This document shows, one piece after another, positions 1 to 7,047 of a DNA stretch of 10,534 bases (position 1 is its first letter; the number at the start of each line of letters is the position of its first letter). Source of the DNA: Stramenopiles sp. TOSAG23-2. Its lineage: Eukaryota > Sar. Location: contig LT650011.1 of NCBI GenBank assembly GCA_900128395.1, positions 1 to 10,534 of the forward strand. Direction: 5' to 3'. The notes under the pieces were generated by a model. That model had not been told where the DNA came from and ran no database searches. It worked only from the letters and a program-made list of their open reading frames with translations. Both the position numbers and the translations under genes were made by a program.

Positions 1-167
1 TTTGTATACTACCACGTTGGTATTTTTGTAAATTAGTGTTTGTACTCTTGATAGGAATTATAAGCTTATTTTGTACTTAAACTGGACTGAATTTTTAAAA
101 TTTCACTCTTTTTTTCATTTCCAAAAATTTTAGGCAATATTTATTACTGTTTTTTGAAAATCTTTCC
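1..167 (-). other. 3' flank of the kinesin gene
   Basis: AT-rich sequence downstream of the kinesin stop codon on the minus strand. A second in-frame stop (TAA, 144-146) follows the TGA stop after seven codons, and an AATAAA poly(A)-signal-like hexamer lies at 140-145 on the minus strand, about 25 nt past the stop. No further gene is visible up to the window edge. Confidence 0.5.
140..145 (-). terminator. Putative poly(A) signal of the kinesin gene
   Basis: AATAAA on the minus strand (tttatt on plus), shortly downstream of the kinesin stop at 168-170. The hexamer is the canonical eukaryotic poly(A) signal, but in AT-rich DNA it also occurs by chance, so this is positional inference. Confidence 0.35.
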
Positions 168-3100
168 TCATTTTTGTTTTTGTTGCAATTGCCTCAACTT
201 TGCTTTGAGCATTTTAATTTGTTTGTTCTCAATTTGTTTTGTTGATTTATTTGTAACTTTTTTTACACGACTTGCAAATTGCAAAGAACTACACGTTTCA
301 CTAACATTATAATCAGCTGGAGAGACATTAACAAACATCAATGTCTTAGCATTGCCACCTAACGAATCACTTAATAACTGTGTTAATTGACTATCACGAT
401 ATGGCACATGTTTACTTTTTGCTGTAATGGCAGAGATAACATTTCCCAATGCACTTAACGATGAATTGATACTTTGCGCTTCTTTCAACGTTTCACCGGA
501 AGAACCGGTTTTTGATTGGCGTTCACTTCCAGCTAAATCTACTAATGTTAGTTTACCAACTGTTTCTACGTTTGTAATTTTGTTTGTACTATTTAAACGT
601 ATGGTCATGACTAAATGACTTCTTGATGATGAATCATTCATCAACGTTGACGCTGTATGTCTCTTTTTCCAACCATACTCCATGCATTTTTGAAGATCGT
701 CATTGTTACAAATGACAATTTCACTAGCATTTTCAACATATATGGTTTCTGTATGATCTTTTTTAATAGCTAATTTCATTCGAGGTGTTGGCGTGTTTTT
801 CTTCTTTTTGTTGTTGTTACCAGCACGATTTTGTTTACCAATTAATAAATCTTGCAATTCACCCCTATACAATTCGATCATAGTTAATTTAAATTCAACT
901 TCAAATCTTTCGGAATTTTCTTTAGCCACATCAAATAGCAATTTAGTCGCTCTTGGAGTAATACCTTGTTCATGCGGTTCACAATCAATTCCATTACCTG
1001 GCCCGCTCATTGTATATGTTTTACCACTACCAGTTTGGCCATATGCAAAGATACATACATTATACCCATCTAATGCTGATTGTACTAATGGGGCAACTTG
1101 TTTAAAGACTTCATTTTGATTTGATTTAGAATCAAAACAAGTGTCAAATTGAAATTCCTTCTTTGTTACGTTCCCACTTTCACGTTTTGGTGGGACTGTT
1201 ACTGACATAGTGGTTTTATCAGGCAATGCTATACTTGTGCGACATTTTTTCGCATGTTCGCTTTTTGACAAAGGTCTTATTCTTGCCAATACGCGAATGG
1301 ATCCTTTCATTTGTTCCAATTCATTGTGTACTTTTTTACGTAATTTATGTTCTCTATCGAAATCTTTTTTTAATTTCTTATGATCTGTTTCTAACTTTTT
1401 CAATCGTAAATTTTCAGCTTCAATCTCACGTAAACGCTCCGCCATGATCTTTTGCTCTGCTTCAGCAGCTTTTTGCTTTAATATTCTACTTTTTGCTTCC
1501 ACTAATGCGCGTTTATCTTCTGCTTGTTGTTGCCTAATTCTCTCTGTTTCCTTTGCATGTTGTTTTGCTAATTCTTGCGCTTCTTTCAATGCTTTTGCTT
1601 GCTCGACCATCAATCGTCGACTTTCTTCTTTATCATTATTATTATTAGCCATTTTTTGATTAGCTAAATTTATTCTCTCTTCTTTATCCATAATTTCTTT
1701 TTTTAAAATATTAATTTTTTCTTCTTTTTCAATGATTTTCTTCATCGCATTTTCATATGCTTCACGATGTGCTTTTACTTCATCCTCAGCACGTTTTGCT
1801 ATTAGTTTTTGCTCCTCTAACGCTTTACTCAATTCGCTGCGTTTTGTTAACATTTGATTTTTTAATTTATTATAATGCATATCATTGTTTTCGTCTGTTT
1901 CTGGATTTGTTTCATCTTGTTGTTCTCTTAGCTGTTTTAAATTTGAAATAGCCTTTTCATTTTCATCGAATTTTTCTTTCAATTCTTCTAATCGTTCCTT
2001 TTCTAGCTGTAAAGCAACTGCTGTTGCATTATCACTTCCTGAATGTAAAGATTCAGATTCCTCTGTATAACTTCTTTCAGAATTCACTACACGTATTAAT
2101 TTTGTAATTTCTTTTTCAATCGAAGTTTGATGTTTACCTAAATTAATCGATATAGTTTGACTACTAGGTGTTGTTAAATGATTACTATTTTCGCTCTTTC
2201 TTTTTGGTGTTGGCACGATAATCATTGGACTACCCGTTGCAATGCCATGCTGTTTTTGAGTTTTACGTTGTTTACCGATACTACTAGCAATTTTTTTAAA
2301 AATTTGCACTGGTGTATATTTCTTCTTTTTATTGCTGGTAATAACACTATGATTGGTCGGTGTTACACTTGTAAAGGATGAATGTGTACCTTTATTATGC
2401 TTCGGGGTAAACATATTTGTGTTGTATTTATTTGTTTCACCACTATTACCACCATCACTTTCTTCTGTTTGTTGATTTTCATATTCTGCATCGTTATCAA
2501 TAAAAATTTGTGGTTTTTCCCATTGAGTCTCATCCGTTTGGCTATTATAGTAATAATAATCTTCATTTTCATAACACCAATACTCTACCCAATCATCCAT
2601 GGTACGAGTTGCCATATTTGTATCCCCTTCATTCCATGTTTCATTATTATTATTGTTATTATTGTGACTAGCATGAGGATGACTACCTCCCTCGTTAGCT
2701 ATTGGGAATCTTTCTTTTAATATATTCGCACAATCGTAATGACAATATGATAAAGCATAATCTAATGCCGTATACCCATAGATATCAACACAATTAGGTA
2801 TTCTTTCATTAATTAATAATTTTGTAATATCAATACAGCCAGCAGAAGCTGAAAAGTGAAGTGCTGTACACCCCTCGTTATCCACAACATTCATTGCAGC
2901 CCCATATTCAACAAGCTTTGATGAATTCGTAAATGACAATGATTCTGCAGTAGATGCTACATGTAAAGCAGTTTGTCCATCAAAATTAACTATATTTACA
3001 TGATGTAATACATGTTCTTTAAAACCTAATAAAAACTCAACTAATTCGTCCATTTGATACCTACAAGCAGAAATTAATAAAGTATCACCTTTATTTTTCT

Positions 3101-3677
3101 CCTGATGTTTCAAACAATACATTATAAAATTATCTGCATTTTTGTTATGGTTATCATTATTTGTTATTTGAAATAATGGCTTGAGTGTATCCATAATAGT
3201 GTCGCTCATAGTTGGTGCTTTATTATGGGGTAACATTTGAAAAACTATTGATAATGTCTTTGCACGCACATCAACATATCTGTTAGTGCCCAGTTCACTT
3301 TCACTATATTCAATTTCTGAGTCGGTATATCCACCTACATGGTGAATATAAGACGTATTTTTAGAGTGTTTACTTTCATCTTTTTCCCCGTAGCCACCAA
3401 AATTTGAATTAGCCGGTGATGATTCAGAAAACGGGGAAGATAAAATATGTTGGATACGATTTCTTAAGCCGTTGCCTATCTTTGATGCAACTGGCATAGC
3501 AACATTATTTGTCGCAATGTCATATGTATCCGTTTGTTTTTTCTCACTACTACTACTACTACTGCTGCTGCTATAATCATGATCTTTTTGTTGGATTACT
3601 TGTTTAACAGGTGTAAATACAATATTTTGTATCGGTTTTGCTTTATGCGTTCGTCTTTTAGATGCACCACCACCCAT
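168..3677 (-). CDS. C-terminal motor kinesin (kinesin-14-like) with ankyrin repeats and WW domain
   Basis: An ATP-driven microtubule motor of 1169 residues. The motor is C-terminal (about 792-1142), with P-loop GQTGSGKT at 880-887, switch I NDSSSRSH at 1014-1021 and switch II DLAGSE at 1047-1052. It is preceded by the neck-like KGSIRVLARIRP (791-802). Kinesins with this layout belong to the kinesin-14 family, which is usually minus-end directed (family knowledge). Residues about 555-790 form a long, charged coiled coil, presumably for dimerisation. The N-terminal half is unusual: MGGGASK matches an N-myristoylation signal and is followed by basic residues; Ser36-44 is a serine run; three to four ankyrin repeats lie at about 197-325; a WW domain lies at about 360-390 (Trp363, Trp386, Pro389). 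The start is the first ATG, in an A-rich context, and it is what creates the MGGGAS motif. The stop is TGA. No introns are seen. Cargo and cellular location cannot be read from sequence; a membrane or flagellar role is inference. Confidence 0.95.
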   Translation of the reverse strand: MGGGASKRRTHKAKPIQNIVFTPVKQVIQQKDHDYSSSSSSSSSEKKQTDTYDIATNNVAMPVASKIGNGLRNRIQHILSSPFSESSPANSNFGGYGEKDESKHSKNTSYIHHVGGYTDSEIEYSESELGTNRYVDVRAKTLSIVFQMLPHNKAPTMSDTIMDTLKPLFQITNNDNHNKNADNFIMYCLKHQEKNKGDTLLISACRYQMDELVEFLLGFKEHVLHHVNIVNFDGQTALHVASTAESLSFTNSSKLVEYGAAMNVVDNEGCTALHFSASAGCIDITKLLINERIPNCVDIYGYTALDYALSYCHYDCANILKERFPIANEGGSHPHASHNNNNNNNETWNEGDTNMATRTMDDWVEYWCYENEDYYYYNSQTDETQWEKPQIFIDNDAEYENQQTEESDGGNSGETNKYNTNMFTPKHNKGTHSSFTSVTPTNHSVITSNKKKKYTPVQIFKKIASSIGKQRKTQKQHGIATGSPMIIVPTPKRKSENSNHLTTPSSQTISINLGKHQTSIEKEITKLIRVVNSERSYTEESESLHSGSDNATAVALQLEKERLEELKEKFDENEKAISNLKQLREQQDETNPETDENNDMHYNKLKNQMLTKRSELSKALEEQKLIAKRAEDEVKAHREAYENAMKKIIEKEEKINILKKEIMDKEERINLANQKMANNNNDKEESRRLMVEQAKALKEAQELAKQHAKETERIRQQQAEDKRALVEAKSRILKQKAAEAEQKIMAERLREIEAENLRLKKLETDHKKLKKDFDREHKLRKKVHNELEQMKGSIRVLARIRPLSKSEHAKKCRTSIALPDKTTMSVTVPPKRESGNVTKKEFQFDTCFDSKSNQNEVFKQVAPLVQSALDGYNVCIFAYGQTGSGKTYTMSGPGNGIDCEPHEQGITPRATKLLFDVAKENSERFEVEFKLTMIELYRGELQDLLIGKQNRAGNNNKKKKNTPTPRMKLAIKKDHTETIYVENASEIVICNNDDLQKCMEYGWKKRHTASTLMNDSSSRSHLVMTIRLNSTNKITNVETVGKLTLVDLAGSERQSKTGSSGETLKEAQSINSSLSALGNVISAITAKSKHVPYRDSQLTQLLSDSLGGNAKTLMFVNVSPADYNVSETCSSLQFASRVKKVTNKSTKQIENKQIKMLKAKLRQLQQKQK
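2643..2663 (-). repeat. Trinucleotide tract encoding an Asn run in the kinesin
   Basis: An AAT/AAC-type triplet tract encodes seven consecutive Asn (residues 339-345) in the linker between the ankyrin repeats and the WW domain. It is low complexity and likely length-variable. Confidence 0.7.
3546..3572 (-). repeat. Triplet tract encoding Ser9 in the kinesin
   Basis: A run of AGT/AGC codons (cta/ctg triplets on plus) encodes nine consecutive serines at residues 36-44, near the putative lipid-modified N-terminus. It is a coding microsatellite, probably in a disordered segment. Confidence 0.7.
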
Positions 3678-4321
3678 TTTTGTTTTGTTTATATCTGCGT
3701 GTGCGTGTGTGTGTGTGTATGTATGTGTATGCTTATAGTTAATACAATTTGTAATTGCGTTCTAGTTTCTTTATTATAGTATATACATTATCTCCTCTCC
3801 ATGTCCAATGTCGTTTATGTATAATACATTGTATATATGTGTGGGGAATGTTGAAATTAGAGAGATGAAATTATTCTAACGTTCGTATACCTGGTAGGTA
3901 CAGTAGCTAGTATAGAGATACCATCTAGCTAGCACAACAGGTAAATACCACAGGTTAAAACATATTTAATATGGATGATTATAGGATTTGGAATTTTCTG
4001 GGCCACGAAGAGGTTACTGCCGAGTGAATTTTTTTTTATTTATCCGGTATGTGTTGCTAGTGTCTAAGTTAACGCATTTTAATTTTCGTTCTAGCAGGTA
4101 AATAGGCTTACGAGGGAAAACATCTTCTTACATATATATAAGAAATATATAATAGTCTATTTATTCGTAAACTCTCTCTGGACATACAACATATATATAA
4201 CAACATATATATATATAAAGTATTGATAATATTGTGTGAAAAAGTCACTCTATATTATACGGGGGAACAGTCACCAAGTTTATAATATATATAAGTAGAT
4301 ATAGTATTATAATAATAAAAG
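3678..4321. promoter_or_regulatory. Divergent intergenic region between the kinesin and coiled-coil genes
   Basis: A 644-bp region between two head-to-head starts, so it must hold both promoters and 5' leaders. It contains a GT-rich microsatellite next to the kinesin start, TA-rich blocks at about 4130-4310, paired CTAGCTAG-like sites at 3904-3932, and two copies of a CTAGCA...GGTAAATA motif (3929-3947 and 4091-4104). A small, less AT-rich patch at about 3998-4024 lies within an 18-codon ATG-to-TGA ORF (3971-4027). A GTATGT...CTAAG...TTCTAG arrangement at 4047-4094 looks like a short leader intron. No tRNA or clear protein gene is seen. Confidence 0.6.
3699..3732. repeat. GT/AC dinucleotide microsatellite
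   Basis: An imperfect (GT)n tract grading into GTAT repeats, about 22 nt upstream of the kinesin ATG. It falls in the putative 5' leader, where the minus strand reads as (CA)n. Confidence 0.8.
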
Positions 4322-6046
4322 ATGCCTAGAAGAAATAAAAATTTAATTGAAAGAAAAACATTGCAACGTGTGCCAAAATTGCAACTATCTAGAAGTACAG
4401 GTGCTATAGATGGACCATTAGTGGCAACGCATAGTGCATCTGGACGATCGCAAATGTCAGATGCAAGAAGACAAAGGTTATTAAATTTGCAAAAGCGTGA
4501 ACGCTTAAAAGCATTGTTGGTACGAAAGTTCCGTATGAAATATGGTACCGGAAAACAAGTTTCTAAATTAATTTCTGCTGCAGTGGAACAATTTGTTCAA
4601 TTGCGTAAAGTGACAGAAAGAGATTTAAAAGAATTAGAAAGAAAAGTTCGCGCAGCATGCCGTACTATTGGCGCCATGCCACGCAATTCTAGCATCAACG
4701 CAGATGATTTGTTGAAAACCGTCGGTGCGCAGCAAAGGAAAAAACAACAAGAAATTTCTAGTCCAGGCGAGACTATTGTTAGTGAGTTGCAAGCTTCTGT
4801 AAACAATGCATCACCAACAAAATTGGCAACATTAAAACCAAGTCAATCCGATACAGCTTTATTGAATCCACAAACAACATCTGCGTCGGATGCATTGGCA
4901 ATGACGGGTGAATCCATGCCAGAAGACTGGACATTAATCAATCGTTATCAAGCAAAAGTGAACGAAGATGATAAACTCAAAGAACGTGCGGCTGCGTTGA
5001 AAAAAAGAGCTAAGATTCAAGCAGAACTCGAAGCGCAAATCCAAATCAAAGAGAAGCAAAAAGCAGTTGCCGGTACAAGCGATAACAAATATGTAAAATA
5101 CCTTGCAGAGCAACAAAAAAAATGGAAAGAAGAAGATAGAATCAAAGCTGCAAAACGGAAAGCGATAATTGACAAAGACCGTGCGTTGTTACAGAAACAA
5201 GTACAAGATAGACGTGATCGTATAAAACAGGAACAGGAGGACCAACGTAAATACGAAGTAAATTTGATTAAACGAATGAAAAAAGAACTTGAAACAGTGC
5301 GAAAGAAGGAGTTGGAGGCAAAAATCAATGATAAAAAACGTTTAGCAAAATTCTTAGCAGGAAATGCACTTGTACGACAACAAAAAGAGGAAAGAAAGAG
5401 GCGATTAGCAGAGGAGGATGTTATACGCATGAAAGAATATGCATTAATGTTGGAAAAACAAGAAAAAGCACGCGAGAGTTACTTTGCAGAAATGACCAAA
5501 AAACAAGACAAATTCTTAGATTTAAATGTAGAAGCTCGACAAGAGGAATTTGAAAACATTGCCAGAATGGAACGTATCAATTTAGAATATCAATTGAAAC
5601 GGGAAAAAGAAGAAAAAGAAAAGGCAAGGCTTAAAATTATAGAAAGAAGAAGAAAAGATCATGAAATTTCAGATTGGATCAAAGCTGAAATGAAGAAAAA
5701 AGAGGCAGTTCGCGCAAAGGAAAAGTCAAGATATGCTGAAATTAATGCAGTTGCAAAGAAAATGACTGCAGAGGCACAAGCAAAATCAGAGGAAGAAAAA
5801 CAAAGGGAGATGGCAAAACGTAGAAAATATAAACAAGAATTAGAATCCCAAATTCAAGGTCGTTCTCATCTATATGAAAAAGTTGGAAGACAAATTAGAC
5901 GTAAACAAACGAATATGGATGATCGTGAACGAGAATTTAATAAATCATTGATCGAAAAAATCAAGCATGACGTGCCTGAGCTATTGAGTCCAGTAGTATC
6001 ACCTGTAAAAAATAATGATGAGGAAGTCGGTAGCGGAATATATTAA
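4322..6046 (+). CDS. Charged coiled-coil protein, possibly axonemal (TPH/CFAP-like)
   Basis: 574 residues, not assignable to a named protein. The N-terminal ~45 residues are basic and disordered. Residues about 47-117 form a predicted helical segment (RLLNLQKRERLKALL... to ...ERKVRAACR). A Ser/Thr-rich linker (about 140-200) follows. Residues about 205-550 are a nearly unbroken Lys/Glu/Arg-rich helix without prolines. The closing stretch has the KYKQELESQI-type pattern seen in trichohyalin-plectin-homology ciliary proteins such as CFAP45/CFAP53; that similarity is pattern recognition, not an alignment. The C-terminus carries two Ser-Pro motifs (SPVVSPVK) and an acidic tail. The start is the first ATG in an A-rich context (aataaaagATG) and the stop is TAA. 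It shares a divergent promoter with the kinesin, which would suit joint cytoskeletal use, but this is inference. It could instead be any filament or basal-body coiled coil. Confidence 0.85.
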   Translation: MPRRNKNLIERKTLQRVPKLQLSRSTGAIDGPLVATHSASGRSQMSDARRQRLLNLQKRERLKALLVRKFRMKYGTGKQVSKLISAAVEQFVQLRKVTERDLKELERKVRAACRTIGAMPRNSSINADDLLKTVGAQQRKKQQEISSPGETIVSELQASVNNASPTKLATLKPSQSDTALLNPQTTSASDALAMTGESMPEDWTLINRYQAKVNEDDKLKERAAALKKRAKIQAELEAQIQIKEKQKAVAGTSDNKYVKYLAEQQKKWKEEDRIKAAKRKAIIDKDRALLQKQVQDRRDRIKQEQEDQRKYEVNLIKRMKKELETVRKKELEAKINDKKRLAKFLAGNALVRQQKEERKRRLAEEDVIRMKEYALMLEKQEKARESYFAEMTKKQDKFLDLNVEARQEEFENIARMERINLEYQLKREKEEKEKARLKIIERRRKDHEISDWIKAEMKKKEAVRAKEKSRYAEINAVAKKMTAEAQAKSEEEKQREMAKRRKYKQELESQIQGRSHLYEKVGRQIRRKQTNMDDREREFNKSLIEKIKHDVPELLSPVVSPVKNNDEEVGSGIY

Positions 6047-6226
6047 AAAGATATAAGTTTGACAAGAACAGGAGGAAGAAATCATCATGAAATATTAAAA
6101 AAATATAAGAAAACAAAAGAAAGAAAAGTGTAACAAGATATAGAGCGCTAATATATATAGCAAGTTTTAGAGTATACGTAATTTATAATTAAATATATTA
6201 TATATATTATATAATATCCATTTTAA

Positions 6227-6232
6227 AATAAA
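6227..6232 (+). terminator. Putative poly(A) signal of the coiled-coil gene
   Basis: AATAAA on the plus strand, 180 nt past the stop and overlapping the start of a hairpin-forming palindrome. It is assigned by position only. Confidence 0.3.
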
Positions 6233-6247
6233 TACGAAGTCGTATTT
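6230..6247. repeat. Perfect 18-nt palindrome (8-bp stem, 2-nt spacer)
   Basis: AAATACGA-AG-TCGTATTT. The arms pair fully and include two GC pairs in otherwise AT-only DNA. It sits midway between convergent genes, where it could form an RNA hairpin in either 3' end. Confidence 0.6.
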
Positions 6248-6319
6248 GATATATATATTTATCAATCAGGTTTGCGTTTCAAATATTACTGGGATTTTAA
6301 TATTACTCGTGTAATTGTT

Positions 6320-6403
6320 CCAGTGTCAACTTATAAAAATATGTTTGATTTTTGATAATCAAATTTTTTTAATTTTATAATGTATCATTCATATTCTCCC
6401 TGA
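6320..6403 (-). promoter_or_regulatory. Candidate SECIS element (selenocysteine insertion)
   Basis: On the minus strand, ATGA (6388-6385) extends to the quartet half UGAU (6387-6384), and the other half UGAC lies at 6328-6325, giving the G.A/A.G tandem typical of eukaryotic SECIS kink-turns. Between them AC(6383-6382)/GT(6330-6329) and TTATAAAA(6380-6373)/TTTTATAA(6338-6331) pair as a 10-bp helix with one bulged A (6381). An A-rich internal loop (6370-6364) supplies the conserved AA about 14 nt after ATGA. A 7-bp mini-helix TTTGATT/AATCAAA (6363-6357 with 6350-6344) caps it, as in form-II SECIS. The basal helix is weak: only TCAG(6403-6400)/CTGG(6323-6320) is evident, with a very asymmetric internal loop. 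It lies about 117 nt after the glutaredoxin stop and about 375 nt after the in-frame TGA. I folded it by hand; no covariance score is available. Confidence 0.65.
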
Positions 6404-6504
6404 TATAATGATGAATATATATTTTACAAACATGATGGTTCAAAAGAAACAATCTACTTCTACAATTTCCAATTTTAACCTATCTATCTATGTCATTCAT
6501 CCAT

Positions 6505-7047
6505 TTATTTATCTTTGCATTCTATACCAGCTTTTTTCATCATAGGAATAAGTTTTTTCTTATTATGTAATCTTTCTATGTCATCGCCACCTCCAACACT
6601 ACGTCCAGCTATAAATATTTGCGGGACAGTTCTGATATTTGTTATTTTTGCTAATATTTTTTGTATATCACCATTTCTTGGCTCACCGCAATCATCAAGT
6701 TCAATAATAGTATGTTTACATCCAGTTTTTGCAACAACTTTCTTGCCCTTGGATGCATATGGTCAGTATGTTTTTGAAAATACTAATACACCTTTTGCAT
6801 GACTCTGAATGGTTTCTTTTACAAATTTTTCCTTATCATCATAGGACATACTTTTTAATTTTGGTTTTAAATATGATGCCATGGCTCTACTAATAATATT
6901 TGTACAGTGTTTTTTTTGACCCAACCTATTATTGATACGGATTAAACGATTTAAATTGTTTAACATCGATTGATATGGAGGTGTCTCTTTATGTAATTTG
7001 TTATGATAGTAGGCATTAAAATAATCTCTACCTCTGTGAACACACAT
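6505..7047 (-). CDS. Selenocysteine-containing glutaredoxin (in-frame TGA at 6763-6765)
   Basis: A thiol-disulfide oxidoreductase of the glutaredoxin family, expected to reduce disulfides or glutathione mixed disulfides using glutathione. Read to the TAA at 6505-6507 it has 180 residues. The active-site segment is VFSKTY-U-PYASKGKK, with TGA at residue 95 exactly where the nucleophilic Cys of CPYC belongs. The resolving Cys is Ala98. Downstream hallmarks are intact: ELD (116-118), the cis-Pro motif TVP (140-142) in RTVPQIFIAG, and the GG motif (152-154) followed by DDIERLH. The core (about 67-175) has normal family size. The N-terminus is extended, basic and nearly free of acids from Met28 to Met67, resembling a mitochondrial presequence. 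Possible starts are Met1 (7047), Met28 (6966), Met55 and Met67. A candidate SECIS follows in the 3' UTR. Alternatives are a nonsense pseudogene or a sequencing error, but the intact reading frame, the exact catalytic position and the SECIS-like fold favour selenocysteine. Confidence 0.85.
6763..6765 (-). other. In-frame TGA read as selenocysteine (residue 95)
   Basis: TGA is the only interruption of an otherwise open 181-codon frame. It falls at the catalytic Cys position: the preceding residues are FSKTY and the following ones PYA. Cys is encoded by TGT/TGC elsewhere in this gene and its neighbours. There is no other in-frame TGA within the remaining genes, and TGA terminates the kinesin. 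Confidence 0.8.

Larger units (their letters stand above)
6047..6504. other. Convergent 3' intergenic region (coiled-coil gene and glutaredoxin)
   Basis: A 458-bp, very AT-rich region receiving the 3' ends of two converging genes. The minus strand holds the candidate SECIS of the glutaredoxin mRNA (core 6325-6388). On the plus strand an AATAAA hexamer lies at 6227-6232 and is followed directly by a perfect palindrome at 6230-6247. A smaller hairpin (ATTAC/GTAAT, loop of 4) lies at 6302-6315. No ORF of interest is seen. Confidence 0.6.

Noticed and set aside
144-170. TGA at the kinesin end as a second selenocysteine with a 7-codon extension
   Set aside because: The extension has no redox motif, the kinesin sequence ends in a typical charged tail, and no matching SECIS is visible in the remaining flank. 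The tandem TAA is a simple backup stop.
2382-2720. Plus-strand ORF with several hydrophobic stretches, like a membrane protein
   Set aside because: It is antisense to the Asn/Asp/Lys-rich linker and WW region of the kinesin; the hydrophobicity is produced by the complementary codons.
3534-3779. Plus-strand 81-codon ORF with Thr, Ala and Cys-Val runs
   Set aside because: It arises from the antisense of the kinesin Ser tract and the GT microsatellite.
3904-3932. Paired CTAGCTAG sites as transposon ends
   Set aside because: The repeats are short, no target-site duplication or transposase is seen, and such 8-mers occur by chance.
5017-5430. Minus-strand 137-codon ORF in the coiled-coil gene
   Set aside because: It is antisense to the Lys/Glu-rich helix, giving a Phe/Ser/Cys-rich composition with no domain, and is a shadow frame.
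6345-6363. TTTGATT/AATCAAA hairpin as an independent terminator
   Set aside because: It is better explained as the apical mini-helix of the SECIS candidate, and there is no adjacent T-run logic in a eukaryotic gene.
6763-6765. TGA as a genome-wide reassigned sense codon (Trp or Cys)
   Set aside because: The kinesin ends with TGA, no other in-frame TGA occurs in about 2,645 codons of the four neighbouring genes, and Trp and about 30 Cys residues are encoded by TGG and TGT/TGC.
6515-6802. Plus-strand 95-codon ORF
   Set aside because: It is antisense to the glutaredoxin coding region and consists of mirror-codon Phe/Ile/Leu-rich sequence, so it is a shadow frame.
6505-7047. Glutaredoxin pseudogene with a nonsense mutation
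   Set aside because: The frame downstream is open with all family motifs intact, the stop lies precisely at the catalytic Cys, and a SECIS-like fold follows. Not fully excluded without reads or relatives.
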